64,000 nucleotides of DNA. Source: Pseudomonadota bacterium. GTDB taxonomy: Bacteria; Pseudomonadota; Alphaproteobacteria; Sphingomonadales; Sphingomonadaceae. Position numbers and translations under genes: made by a program. Every line of letters starts with the position of its first letter. The first letter of the stretch is position 1. The notes beneath the pieces were generated by a model. The model was given only the letters and a program-made list of their open reading frames with translations. It was not told where the DNA came from and did no database searches. The stretch spans positions 124,001 through 188,000 of the forward strand of contig JAFAFE010000007.1 in assembly GCA_023423655.1 (NCBI GenBank). The letters run 5' to 3'. Positions 46,361-55,187 of this stretch are shown here, piece by piece.

Positions 46361-48055
46361 TTATGGCGTGCGCGTGTCGCGGCGCGCCTGACTGACAGCG
46401 GGCAGCGTCAAGGTCAGCATTTTGTCGCTTATGTCGAGCCGCCCGCCAACCGCTTTGGCAAAATTGATAACGAGGCGCAGCGAAAAGCCGAGGCTGAGCA
46501 TCGCCGCATCGGGTGCATCGCCTTCGGGCGAATAGCCGGGATCGAGCAAGGTCGGCGTGTCCACCCCGATGAGCGAGGCCGGGCGGTCGACCGCAAATCT
46601 TATATCCGCACCCGTCGCCATGATCGTGCCGTTGATGGTTTCGCCCGGTTCACCGACTTCGACCAGCGCGCTCAAAAAGCGGGCGACAAGGCGGCGCGCC
46701 TGATGCGGGTCGACATCGGCGGGCGGCAAATGTTCGGGCAAATGGACGCGCAGCCGCACATCGCGCTGGTCGGACACATGGTCAAGCTCGTCGGCCAAAT
46801 CGTCGATCAGCCGGTCGACCGCGACCTGTCCGCTATCCTGTTTGAAACTGTCGCTATCAAGCCGCGCGGCAAGATCGAGATCGGCAAAAATACCCATCAA
46901 CCGATCGCTATCAACGATGATTTCATCGGCCATCGAGCGGTATCGCTGCGGCACGGGGCCGAACATCTGCCCGTCAATCATCTGGGCAAAGCCGGAGATC
47001 GCATTAAGCGGCGTGCGCAGTTCATGCACGAGTTGGCGCATCGATTCGCCGAATGTGACCGACCCCAAAATCTTGTCCGAGCCAAGCGGCTTTGCGGTTT
47101 CGCCGGGACGGGGCCTGCGCGCATTGGCCTTATAGCCCAGAAACTGGCCGGTCGTCTGGTCGAAACAGGGGGCCGCATCAAAGCGCCAGTCGCCGCCCAA
47201 CCGGCTGCTATCTTCCAGATAGAGCCGAGCGCGTTCTATCGTCGCGCGCTGGCGGAAAGCGCCTGCCGAATAGGCATCGGTGCCGGATTCGCCGTCAAAG
47301 GCCGGCTCGGCGATGCTGAGCCCGATAACCGCGCCGCGAAACAGGCTGTTGGTCCAGTTGATGAGGCCGTCCGCGCCGGTTTCAAAACGGAATGGCGTGT
47401 CCAATGGCTCGGCCCCTACCGTCTGGTGCAAGCGGTCGGCACGATATTCTTCGATGCGGCGGACCAGTTCGCTAATCTGGGTGCCTTGCAGCACCGCATC
47501 CTGTGCTTTGACCGGCGCGGCGCGCTCTTCGCTTGTGCCTTGATCTGCGCTCCGGTTGGCACTCTGGTTAGCACTTTGTGCGGCACCCTGATCGGCAAGC
47601 CGGAAATCAATCGCGCCGAACGCGTGGAGCGCGCGCGTCACATTCGCCCCCAGATCGCGGCGCTCGCGCAAAATCATGCGGGCAAGCGGCGTGGTCAACG
47701 GAATGAAGGTCAGCCATTCTTCATCGGTTAATTGCACATTGGACAAAAGCGTCTGCGCAACCGGTGCTGTATCGCCGCCATAAAAAGCGACCAACGGCAC
47801 AAAATGACAACGCCGCGCAATCGCGCGTGCGGCGCCCGTGCGGTGTGCGACTGGCACAAGCGGTTTAAGTTCGGAAAGCCGGGTCAGCGCGGCTGTCACA
47901 TAGGATTGCGAAATCTCGCTTCCTTTTTGCGCGAGCAGGTCGCTGAGCTGCGACCAGACGATCGCCCGCTGGTTCGGATTTGCGGTTCCAGCGCGCAACA
48001 CCGTATCAATCATATCATCGTAGCGCACGAAACCCACGTCTCCCCAATGACGCAT
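46361..48055 (-). CDS. Cytoplasmic sensor histidine kinase with degenerate ATP-binding domain
   Basis: The 564-residue product has no membrane helices. A helical N-terminal region of about 150 residues is followed by a low-complexity linker of Ala/Gln/Ser/Asn repeats (about 154-175), a PAS-like region at about 210-320, and a HisKA domain whose phospho-acceptor is H344 in LVHELRTPLNAISGF. The expected N-box asparagines are missing (ARFLSALVEVG) and no DxGxG is seen; only SLGFSLRLV resembles the G2 box. Kinase activity is therefore doubtful. The start is uncertain: ATG 48055 is chosen over TTG 48067. It is divergent from an Lrp-type regulator. Ligand and partner are unknown. Confidence 0.75.
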   Translation of the reverse strand: MRHWGDVGFVRYDDMIDTVLRAGTANPNQRAIVWSQLSDLLAQKGSEISQSYVTAALTRLSELKPLVPVAHRTGAARAIARRCHFVPLVAFYGGDTAPVAQTLLSNVQLTDEEWLTFIPLTTPLARMILRERRDLGANVTRALHAFGAIDFRLADQGAAQSANQSANRSADQGTSEERAAPVKAQDAVLQGTQISELVRRIEEYRADRLHQTVGAEPLDTPFRFETGADGLINWTNSLFRGAVIGLSIAEPAFDGESGTDAYSAGAFRQRATIERARLYLEDSSRLGGDWRFDAAPCFDQTTGQFLGYKANARRPRPGETAKPLGSDKILGSVTFGESMRQLVHELRTPLNAISGFAQMIDGQMFGPVPQRYRSMADEIIVDSDRLMGIFADLDLAARLDSDSFKQDSGQVAVDRLIDDLADELDHVSDQRDVRLRVHLPEHLPPADVDPHQARRLVARFLSALVEVGEPGETINGTIMATGADIRFAVDRPASLIGVDTPTLLDPGYSPEGDAPDAAMLSLGFSLRLVINFAKAVGGRLDISDKMLTLTLPAVSQARRDTRTP

Positions 48056-48206
48056 CGACCGCGCCAAACCTTACCAAGCTGCTAGCAAATATCGTGAATA
48101 AAGCTTTTCCGAAAGAGTGGAAAACGCATCGTAACACTATGGGACAATTGCAATGCACTGAAATTTTATTATGAGATAGAGAAAGAATCAGAACGGAAAT
48201 TACGGC

Positions 48207-48677
48207 ATGACCCTATCAAAGTTTGACGAAATCGACATTCAGATCCTGCGGGAGCTGCAGGAAAACGGACGAATGACCAACGTCGAACTGGCAGATCGAG
48301 TCGGATTGACCGCCCCGCCCTGTCTGCGCCGGGTGCGCAGCCTTGAAGAAGCGGGCATCATTCGTGCTTACCATGCCGATCTTGATCCGATTGCGCTGGG
48401 ATATAGCATCACCGTGTTTGCGATGGTCAGCCTCAAAAGCCAGGCCGAAGCCGATTTGCGCGCGTTCGAACAGCATATTGCGACGCTCCCCGAAGTGCGC
48501 GAATGTTATATGCTGAACGGCGAAATCGATTTCATCCTGAAGGTGGTCGCGCGCGACCTGCAAAGCTTCCAGCATTTCCTGACCTCCAAACTCACCTCTG
48601 CGCCCAATGTGAATAGTGTGAAAACATCGCTCACGATCCGCACATCCAAACAGATGGCCGGTATTCCGCTGACCTGA
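48207..48677 (+). CDS. Lrp/AsnC-family transcriptional regulator
   Basis: This 156-residue DNA-binding protein has an N-terminal winged helix-turn-helix (DIQILRELQENGRMTNVELA, then RVGLTAPPCLRRVRSLEEAG, about residues 9-47) and a C-terminal RAM/AsnC ligand-binding domain (ITVFAMVSL, then PEVRECYMLNGEIDFILKVVA). Such regulators sense amino acids as octamers. The target is unknown. It is divergent from the histidine kinase gene across about 150 bp and may control it or itself. A two-way terminator follows. Confidence 0.9.
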   Translation: MTLSKFDEIDIQILRELQENGRMTNVELADRVGLTAPPCLRRVRSLEEAGIIRAYHADLDPIALGYSITVFAMVSLKSQAEADLRAFEQHIATLPEVRECYMLNGEIDFILKVVARDLQSFQHFLTSKLTSAPNVNSVKTSLTIRTSKQMAGIPLT

Positions 48678-48715
48678 CGGACGGGCGTTACAGGCGCGCA
48701 GATTTTTGCAGGCAT

Positions 48716-48747
48716 AAAAAAGGGAGGCTGTGATGGCCTCCCTTTTT
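48716..48747. terminator. Two-way intrinsic terminator between the Lrp gene and the exported repeat protein
   Basis: GGGAGGC (48722-48728) pairs with GCCTCCC (48736-48742) around a 7-base loop, with six As before and five Ts after. Both strands read as a GC stem followed by Ts, which fits the convergent genes. Confidence 0.9.
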
Positions 48748-48787
48748 CGTTGCGGGATTAACCCTTACGGGCGTTAACCTGTGGCAA

Positions 48788-50140
48788 TTAACCTTTGACG
48801 CCGCTGTCGAGATAGATCGTCCACAGCTTGGCGATATTGGCGCGCGGGCCGGTGACTTTGGCGAAAGCCGCTTTGGCTCCGGCCTTGTCGCCCTGTTTGG
48901 CGAGCGCAATACCGATACGGGTGTTGAGGAGGTTAGCATCCACCCCGCCCTTTTCGAGCGAAAGCTGGTACATCGCCGCCGCCTTGGCAAATTCATTATG
49001 GTTGAGCCAAGCATCGCCCGTCGATTTGGCAATCCGGCCATTCGCGGCCGAACGCGCTGCCGTTTCACTGCCACTGAGCGAAGCTTTGGTGTCGGTCGCA
49101 AGACGCGCTTTCTGCTTGGCTTCGCGGTCGCGCAATTCGGTCACCGCCGCAGCGCCGAGCTTCGCCTTTGTGCGGGCTTCGGTGATTGCAGCCAGCGATT
49201 CCGCAGGCAGGCCTTCTTCGGCCGCCAGATACGAATAAGTGGTGAAATCATATTCGTCGCGCATAATGCCCGCAGTCGACTTCAAACGCAGAAGGTCAAG
49301 CTTTGCGTCCACAGTCGGCGACTGCTGCACCACCATGTCGATGGCGTTGCCCCAATATTCCGCTGTCGGGAAATATTGGACGCGGCCAAGGACGAATTCC
49401 ATCATTTCCGGCTTGCGATTGGCTTTTTGAAGCGCAAGCGCCGGACGGGTGAACAGATCGTCGGTCATGGCCTGACCGCTGGCCTGACGGGCCGCAATCG
49501 CTTCGCGCGCCATTTTCAGGCCCTGATCAACCTGACCGCCCTGAAGATAGGCGTCGACCAGCATCGCATCGGCATCTTTGTTGCCATGTTGTTTGGCAGC
49601 CGCCAGATATTCGATGGCCTTGGGATAATTTTTATCCTGATAGGCAAAGGCGCCTGCGAAATAATTATAAGCGCCTAAGCTTGCCGGATTGGCCTTACCG
49701 GAGGCCAAAATACGTTCGAGGGCTGCCTGCTGGCCTTTCTGGTCTTCGGAGAAAGCGGCAATCTGGAGCTGATATTCGCCGACCAGAACCTGTTCGTCAG
49801 CGCTTTTGGCGAGCGGGGCCAACGCTTCAACCGCAGGCTTGGCTGCAAGGAAGGCGGCCTTGGCTTCTTCCCTCTTGGCTGTCGCAGCAGCCGCATTGCC
49901 GGCAGCCTGCAACTTTTTGGATTCTTCGCCTAAAGCGGAAGCCTTCTGCATCGCCTCTTGTGCGGGGCCGGCAGCAGCGCGGAATTCTTTGCTATATTCT
50001 CCGGAAGCGGCTTTTTCCGCTTTCTTCTTTTGCGCCAGAGCAGGCGTCGCGGTCATGGCGGCGGTGCCTGCCAATGCAAAACCGGCAACAGCCAAAGCCA
50101 AGCGGGAAATTGCCAAACGGGAAACAGAACGCATCTTCAT
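48788..50140 (-). CDS. Exported TPR-like helical repeat protein of unknown function
   Basis: The 450-residue protein starts with a long signal peptide (about 1-36, ending ATPALAQ). The mature part is Ala-rich and helical. TPR-like units can be seen around 155-215 (AYNYFAGAFAYQDKNYPKAIEYLAAAKQ and the next pair) and again near 385-440 (GDAWLNHNEFAKAAAMYQLSL, then GIALAKQGDKAGAKAAFAKV). It probably acts as a periplasmic or outer-membrane scaffold. No enzyme motif is present. ATG 50140 has GAGGA upstream. The 195-bp gap beyond it, to 50335, holds no gene that I can see. Confidence 0.78.
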   Translation of the reverse strand: MKMRSVSRLAISRLALAVAGFALAGTAAMTATPALAQKKKAEKAASGEYSKEFRAAAGPAQEAMQKASALGEESKKLQAAGNAAAATAKREEAKAAFLAAKPAVEALAPLAKSADEQVLVGEYQLQIAAFSEDQKGQQAALERILASGKANPASLGAYNYFAGAFAYQDKNYPKAIEYLAAAKQHGNKDADAMLVDAYLQGGQVDQGLKMAREAIAARQASGQAMTDDLFTRPALALQKANRKPEMMEFVLGRVQYFPTAEYWGNAIDMVVQQSPTVDAKLDLLRLKSTAGIMRDEYDFTTYSYLAAEEGLPAESLAAITEARTKAKLGAAAVTELRDREAKQKARLATDTKASLSGSETAARSAANGRIAKSTGDAWLNHNEFAKAAAMYQLSLEKGGVDANLLNTRIGIALAKQGDKAGAKAAFAKVTGPRANIAKLWTIYLDSGVKG

Positions 50141-50335
50141 CCTCCATATTCATCGCCGGTAGGGCGACGTGTTTATGCTGAACAGCTTTGGCGCGGGGAA
50201 TATCCGCCAACCGCCAAAAGCTCAAGCCATCAACGCTTGAAGGCGCAATATGATGCGCGCAATGAATGGCGGTTGAATAGCCAATTACATGGCTATGCTG
50301 CAAAAATTTTACAATTTACAGTAGAAACTACGCAA

Positions 50336-50680
50336 TCAGAGCGCGGCAATTTCGTTTTGGATGCGGCGTAATATGGCCGGATCGCCGGGGACGCCGCTGG
50401 CGGCCTCTTCGGCCAACCGCACCAGAGTGTTGATGCCGAATGTCGCGCTCAAGCCCTTCAAACGCCACGCGGAAACCTGCCAGTTCGCATCGCACCGCGC
50501 ACGGCGCATAAAGTCGGCATGGCGGGCGGCGCTTTCGAGAAAGGCGCGGCGCAAATCTTCGGCAAGCGCAACATCCCCGTCGGCAGGATCGGCTGTCAAA
50601 ATATCCCCTTGTCCGATAGCTGCTGCAACAGTTGCGCCGAGTTGACTGCTATGGAATGACATCGGGATGTAATTTGCCAT
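50336..50680 (-). CDS. Hpt-like protein lacking the phospho-accepting histidine
   Basis: This 114-residue protein resembles a histidine phosphotransfer (Hpt) four-helix domain. The Hpt core is normally AHxLKG; here residues 71-76 read AWRLKG, followed by LSATFGINTLVRLAEE as in true Hpt proteins. The histidine is replaced by W72, so it cannot pass on phosphate by the normal route and may act as a docking protein or inhibitor. The start is uncertain (ATG 50680 or 50662; no clear ribosome site). It is divergent from the large coiled-coil protein gene, 96 bp away. Calling it Hpt-like rests on this short motif and the helical pattern. Confidence 0.6.
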   Translation of the reverse strand: MANYIPMSFHSSQLGATVAAAIGQGDILTADPADGDVALAEDLRRAFLESAARHADFMRRARCDANWQVSAWRLKGLSATFGINTLVRLAEEAASGVPGDPAILRRIQNEIAAL

Positions 50681-50776
50681 GAACGCCGTTAATAAACTGT
50701 GTATAGTGACGGGCGCGCTGCATCTGCGGCACAATCACAAGCGCAAGAAACAAAAATAACGAGATCGAGGTCAACG

Positions 50777-53224
50777 ATGAGTGGGGGAAAGAAAATTATC
50801 GGATTATGGCGCAACCACCCCGCCGATACGGATGTGGACATCGACATGAATTACGGCCATGCGGACGCGGATGCAGATAGAAACGCAGCGCCCGCTGACA
50901 GCGAAGATGCGCGCGCACTTGCTGCCCAACATGCATATATGGGGGACGACATGATAGTGGACAAGGAATATGCAGCGCCAGCATATCCCGATAATGCTTC
51001 TTCCGAAGTCTATGCCACCGGTTATGGGGCCGATTACGCAATGGACACCCCTGCCCTTGCTGATCCTTTATGGGTGCGCGTCGCCGCTCCCGTGCTAGCG
51101 GTCGCGGCGGTGGCATGGATCGGCTTTTATGGCTGGACCTTATTTGCGTCCGATACCGCCAGTCTCACGCTGGGCGCTTGGCCCGCCATCATCGCCCAAG
51201 GCGCAATCCCGCTTATCCTTATCGTGGCGCTTTATATTATGGCGCAGCGTAACAGCCAGACCGAGGCCAACCGCTATGGACGGATGGCGGGGCATATGGC
51301 CGAACAGTCGCGCCGTATGGAAAATAATCTCGCCACCTATAACCGCCACCTCAAAACCAGTCGCGAAGAATTAGGCCGCCAGTCGGAAGAAATCGCGGTG
51401 TTCGGCCTCCAAGCCGCCGAGCGTTTGCAGGAAGCCGCCTTACGGATTCGCGAGGCGCTCAACGACGGGTTGGCCGCCAGCAACCAGCTTACCGACAATA
51501 GCAGCCGCGCGATGGTGCAGGTCGAAGGCCTGCTCGCCGGATTACCGCGCATTGACGATGTCGCCGCGCGCCTCACCGAAAATCTGCGCGAAGCCGGACG
51601 CAGCGCGCACCAGCATGGCTCCGCGCTTGAAGCGCAAATTGCCGCGCTTAATGACCAGAGCGAGCGCGTGTCGGAAGTGATGCGCCGCCAGCAAGGCGAG
51701 CTTAAAACACAGCTTGCCGAAATTGCTGAGCATTTGGCAACCGCGCGCGGCGAGTTGGAAAGCTCGGTCGATAGCGCGACTGTTCGCTTTTCGGAAAGCA
51801 GCGAGGCGGCGCAGACCGCCTATCAGGCCGCGCGCACCGCTGCCGACGAACATACGACCGCCTATCTGGCACAGCTTGATGACGCGCACGGCCAGTTGAA
51901 CGAGCGCGGCCAAGTGTTGATGCAAGGCTTGCTCGCCAATCTTGCCGATGCCGAACAATCGGTTGCCTTGCTCACCCAGCGGGTCGAGCGGCAGGAAGCG
52001 CAGGCGCAAAGCCTCACCGGCCAGCTTATCAATGCGCTCAACGAACTGGACAGCGAATTTGCGACGTTCGACAATAAGGGCCGCGAACGGCTCGATGGTC
52101 TTGCACGCGCGATGGAAGCGTTGAAGCTCCAGACCGAAGCGATGACCAGCAAGGTCCAGCTTGGCGCGGATGGCGCATCGCAGCTTATTGGCCGGTCGGA
52201 AGATTTGCTGCTCGCGCTCGACAGTGTGACGCGCGAGTTGGAAGAAAGCCTGCCCAGCGCCTTTGGTCGCCTCGACGAACGGCTGTCCGCGAGCAAACAA
52301 TCTCTCGATCTGGTCGCGCCCGAACTGGAAAAGGCCGAAGCCGTTGCCGAAGCAACGCTTGGCCGCCTGCGCGAAACCGACCAGCTCGTCACCAACCAGC
52401 ACCGCCTGCTGCGCGAAACCAGCGAAGTCGGGAAGAGCGCCGCTGATGCCCAGCGCGCGACCTTGACCGAGCTGCAGGAATTGATGGGCAGCATCAATGT
52501 CGAATCGGACCGTTTGAGCGAACAGGCAGGGCCGCGCTTGGTCGAAGCCTTGGTGCGGGTGCGCGAAACCGCGATGCAGGCATCGGAAAAAGCGCGTCAG
52601 GCGCTCACCGGTGTTATCCCCGAATCCGCTGAAAAGCTCGGCGAAGCGAGCGCGGCGGCGCTCAGCAAAGCGATTGGCACCAAGGTGGATGACCGCATCG
52701 CCGACATTAATAGCGCATCCGAACGCGCGGCCGCTGTTGCGGACACCGCCGCGCAGCATCTGCTGCTTCAGGTGACAAGCCTGTCGGCGGCGGGCTCAGC
52801 GCTGGAACAGCGGATTGTCGATACCAAAAAGGCGATGGAAGAAGCCGACCGCGACAATCTCACGCGTCGCGTTGCGCTCCTCACCGAATCGCTCAATTCG
52901 ACTGCGATTGATGTGACCAAAATCCTGTCGAACGAAGTCACCGACACCGCTTGGGAAGCCTATCTGAAAGGCGACCGCAGCGTATTTGCGCGCCGCGCGG
53001 TGCGGCTTATCGACAATAGCGAAGCACGCGAAATCCTGCGCCATTATGAAGATGACAGCGAATTTCGCGGCCATGTGAACCGCTATATCCACGATTTCGA
53101 AGCGATATTGCGCAACCTGCTCGGCACACGCGACGGTTCATCGCTCAGCGTCGCCTTGCTGTCATCGGATATGGGCAAGCTTTATGTGATGCTCGCGCAG
53201 GCGATTGAACGCCTGCGCACCTGA
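50777..53224 (+). CDS. Large membrane-anchored coiled-coil protein (TipN-like architecture)
   Basis: The 815-residue protein has an acidic N-terminal region (1-95), two membrane helices (about 102-123 and 136-156), then a coiled-coil region of roughly 550 residues rich in Ala, Glu, Gln, Leu and Arg. A compact C-terminal domain (about 725-815) has WEAYLKGDRSVFARRAVRLID and RGHVNRYIHDFEAILRNLL. This layout resembles TipN, the Caulobacter birth-scar polarity protein (about 890 residues, two N-terminal helices, long coiled coil). Homology was not tested. ATG 50777 with GAGG six bases before it is preferred to the codon at 50699. A DUF1467 gene converges on it. Confidence 0.72.
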   Translation: MSGGKKIIGLWRNHPADTDVDIDMNYGHADADADRNAAPADSEDARALAAQHAYMGDDMIVDKEYAAPAYPDNASSEVYATGYGADYAMDTPALADPLWVRVAAPVLAVAAVAWIGFYGWTLFASDTASLTLGAWPAIIAQGAIPLILIVALYIMAQRNSQTEANRYGRMAGHMAEQSRRMENNLATYNRHLKTSREELGRQSEEIAVFGLQAAERLQEAALRIREALNDGLAASNQLTDNSSRAMVQVEGLLAGLPRIDDVAARLTENLREAGRSAHQHGSALEAQIAALNDQSERVSEVMRRQQGELKTQLAEIAEHLATARGELESSVDSATVRFSESSEAAQTAYQAARTAADEHTTAYLAQLDDAHGQLNERGQVLMQGLLANLADAEQSVALLTQRVERQEAQAQSLTGQLINALNELDSEFATFDNKGRERLDGLARAMEALKLQTEAMTSKVQLGADGASQLIGRSEDLLLALDSVTRELEESLPSAFGRLDERLSASKQSLDLVAPELEKAEAVAEATLGRLRETDQLVTNQHRLLRETSEVGKSAADAQRATLTELQELMGSINVESDRLSEQAGPRLVEALVRVRETAMQASEKARQALTGVIPESAEKLGEASAAALSKAIGTKVDDRIADINSASERAAAVADTAAQHLLLQVTSLSAAGSALEQRIVDTKKAMEEADRDNLTRRVALLTESLNSTAIDVTKILSNEVTDTAWEAYLKGDRSVFARRAVRLIDNSEAREILRHYEDDSEFRGHVNRYIHDFEAILRNLLGTRDGSSLSVALLSSDMGKLYVMLAQAIERLRT

Positions 53225-53260
53225 TGCGGTCCATCAGCCGATGTTTATCCGCCAGACTGT

Positions 53261-53536
53261 TTATTCGGCAGAAGGCGGGGTGAAGAAATCCAGATCGTCC
53301 ACCCCGATCCAGCCTTGCGTATAGTTGAGATAATAAAGGCCGAACAGAATCGCCGCCAAAATCGTGGTTTTGATCATGACCTTTTTGGGGTTGAAATTGG
53401 CGGGCGCGCTTTCGGCTTGTCCCGGCACTTTTTCGACGCCCATCTCGTCCGCCGTGCGGACACCGAAGGGCAGGACGAGAAATGCACTCATCACCCAGGA
53501 GAGACAGTAAATTGCGAGCGCCGATGTCCATTTCAT
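53261..53536 (-). CDS. DUF1467 family small membrane protein
   Basis: The 91-residue protein has two membrane helices (about 5-25 and 55-72), with WVMSAFLVLPFGVRTADE between them, the signature of DUF1467. The C-terminus faces outward or inward with DDLDFFTPPSAE. Function is unknown. It lies 10 bp downstream of rnj on the same strand, as in other alphaproteobacteria, and ends the operon nuo-birA-coaX-rnj-DUF1467. Confidence 0.87.
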   Translation of the reverse strand: MKWTSALAIYCLSWVMSAFLVLPFGVRTADEMGVEKVPGQAESAPANFNPKKVMIKTTILAAILFGLYYLNYTQGWIGVDDLDFFTPPSAE

Positions 53537-53546
53537 GGGGCGGGTC

Positions 53547-55187
53547 TTAGACGTCCAAAATCAATACATCAACGATAGGCTTTTTGCCGGTCCATTCGGT
53601 CGCGACGCGGCGCACCGCTAGCCGGATATTTTCGCGCAATTTATCAAAGTCCCGCGCCGGTTCGCCCGCTGCCATAGCGGCGGCGTGAATCATATCTTCG
53701 ATAAAATCGTCGCGTTCATGTTCGACCGGCACGCCTTGATAGCGCACCCGCGGTGTCCCGCACACCACCCCTGCCCCGTCGCGCGCGACCGCGACCGAAA
53801 TATGGCCGTTAAGCGCAAGCTTGCGCCGCTGGTTCAAGGTTTCGCCATCAGCGGGCAGGATAACATCGCCGTCCAGCACCAGGCGCCCGCTGCGCACATG
53901 GTCGATAATTTTGGGATTGCCGGGGGCGAGGCGCACCACTTGCCCATTTCTTTGGAACAAGGCTTGGGGAATGCCTTGGGACAGGCCGAAGCGGCACTGC
54001 TCCATCATATGCCGGACTTCTCCATGCACCGGCACCAAAATTTCGGGGCGCAGCGCATGATACATCGCCGCAAGCTCCGGCCGTCCGGGGTGGCCCGACA
54101 CATGGATATGCGCCTGCCTTTCTGTCACCATGACCACGCCCTTTAGCGCCAACTGGTTCTGGATGCGGCCAATCGCCATTTCATTGCCGGGGATCTGGCG
54201 CGAGGAAAATAGCGCCCAATCGCCCTCGTCGAGTTTGATCTGGTGCATGTCACCCGCAATCCGCGCAAGCGCGGCGCGCGGTTCGCCCTGCCCGCCGGTC
54301 GCAACAATCAGCACCTTGTTGCGCGGCAAGCCCATAGCGGTGTCGAAGTCAATGACGGGCGGCAGGTCTTTCAGATAACCATTGGCCTGGCTCACCGCGA
54401 TGATGCGGTCGAGCGAACGGCCCGCAACGCAAAGCTGCCGCCCGGTTTCGCGCGCCACTTCGCCCAATGTCTTGAGCCGTGCGGCGTTGGACGCAAAGGT
54501 CGTCACCAGCACCCGAGCGGGCGCTTTCCGCACGGTTTCAAGCAGGCCTTGTTTGACCCCGCCTTCGCTCCCTGCGGACTCGGCGTTGAACACATTGGTG
54601 CTGTCACACACCAGCGCGAGGACGCCTTCATCGCCAATCTGCTTCAACTCGGCAGTCGTTGCCTGCTGGCCGATGCGCATATCGTCATCGAGCTTCCAGT
54701 CGCCGGTGTGGAAAATCGTGCCATAAGGCGTATCAATCACACAGGCGCACATATCGGGAATCGAGTGGGCGAGTTGCACGAACCGAAAGCCGAACGGCCC
54801 CATTTCAAACCGGCCATCAAGGTCGATAACGTGCAGCTTGACCTTGTCGGTAAGCCCTTCTTCGGCGAGCTTGCCGCGGATCATCGCGGCGGTAAACGCA
54901 TTGGCATAAAGCGGCACGCCAAGGTCTGCGGCCAGATAAGGCACCGCGCCGATATGGTCCTCATGCGCATGGGTGAGAACGATGCCGAGCAAATCTTCCT
55001 TACGCTCTTCGATAAACTCGACGTCGGGCAAAATGATGTCGATGCCCGGATAGTCGGCATTGCCGAACGTCACGCCCAGATCGACCATCACCCATTTGCC
55101 GTTACAGCCATAAAGGTTCAAATTCATCCCGATTTCATCGGACCCGCCGAGCGAAAGGAACAGCAATTCTTGGCCGGGTGTCGTCAC
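53547..55187 (-). CDS. rnj: Ribonuclease J
   Basis: RNase J is a metallo-beta-lactamase/beta-CASP nuclease with 5'-3' exo- and endonuclease activity, used for rRNA maturation and mRNA decay. The 546-residue protein has the zinc motif LTHAHEDHIGAVPYL near residue 74, IFHTGDWKLD near 160, and the beta-CASP region TGGQGEPRAALARIA near 315. A C-terminal domain completes it. The start is GTG 55187, sharing GTGA with the coaX stop. It is between coaX and the DUF1467 gene. Confidence 0.95.
   Translation of the reverse strand: MTTPGQELLFLSLGGSDEIGMNLNLYGCNGKWVMVDLGVTFGNADYPGIDIILPDVEFIEERKEDLLGIVLTHAHEDHIGAVPYLAADLGVPLYANAFTAAMIRGKLAEEGLTDKVKLHVIDLDGRFEMGPFGFRFVQLAHSIPDMCACVIDTPYGTIFHTGDWKLDDDMRIGQQATTAELKQIGDEGVLALVCDSTNVFNAESAGSEGGVKQGLLETVRKAPARVLVTTFASNAARLKTLGEVARETGRQLCVAGRSLDRIIAVSQANGYLKDLPPVIDFDTAMGLPRNKVLIVATGGQGEPRAALARIAGDMHQIKLDEGDWALFSSRQIPGNEMAIGRIQNQLALKGVVMVTERQAHIHVSGHPGRPELAAMYHALRPEILVPVHGEVRHMMEQCRFGLSQGIPQALFQRNGQVVRLAPGNPKIIDHVRSGRLVLDGDVILPADGETLNQRRKLALNGHISVAVARDGAGVVCGTPRVRYQGVPVEHERDDFIEDMIHAAAMAAGEPARDFDKLRENIRLAVRRVATEWTGKKPIVDVLILDV

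Noticed and set aside
46304..47731. 475-codon open frame opposite the histidine kinase
   Set aside because: The minus-strand frame has HisKA motifs and a coherent layout; the plus frame has none.
51542..52759. 405-codon open frame opposite the coiled-coil protein
   Set aside because: Antisense shadow of regular Ala/Glu/Leu codons; no ribosome site.
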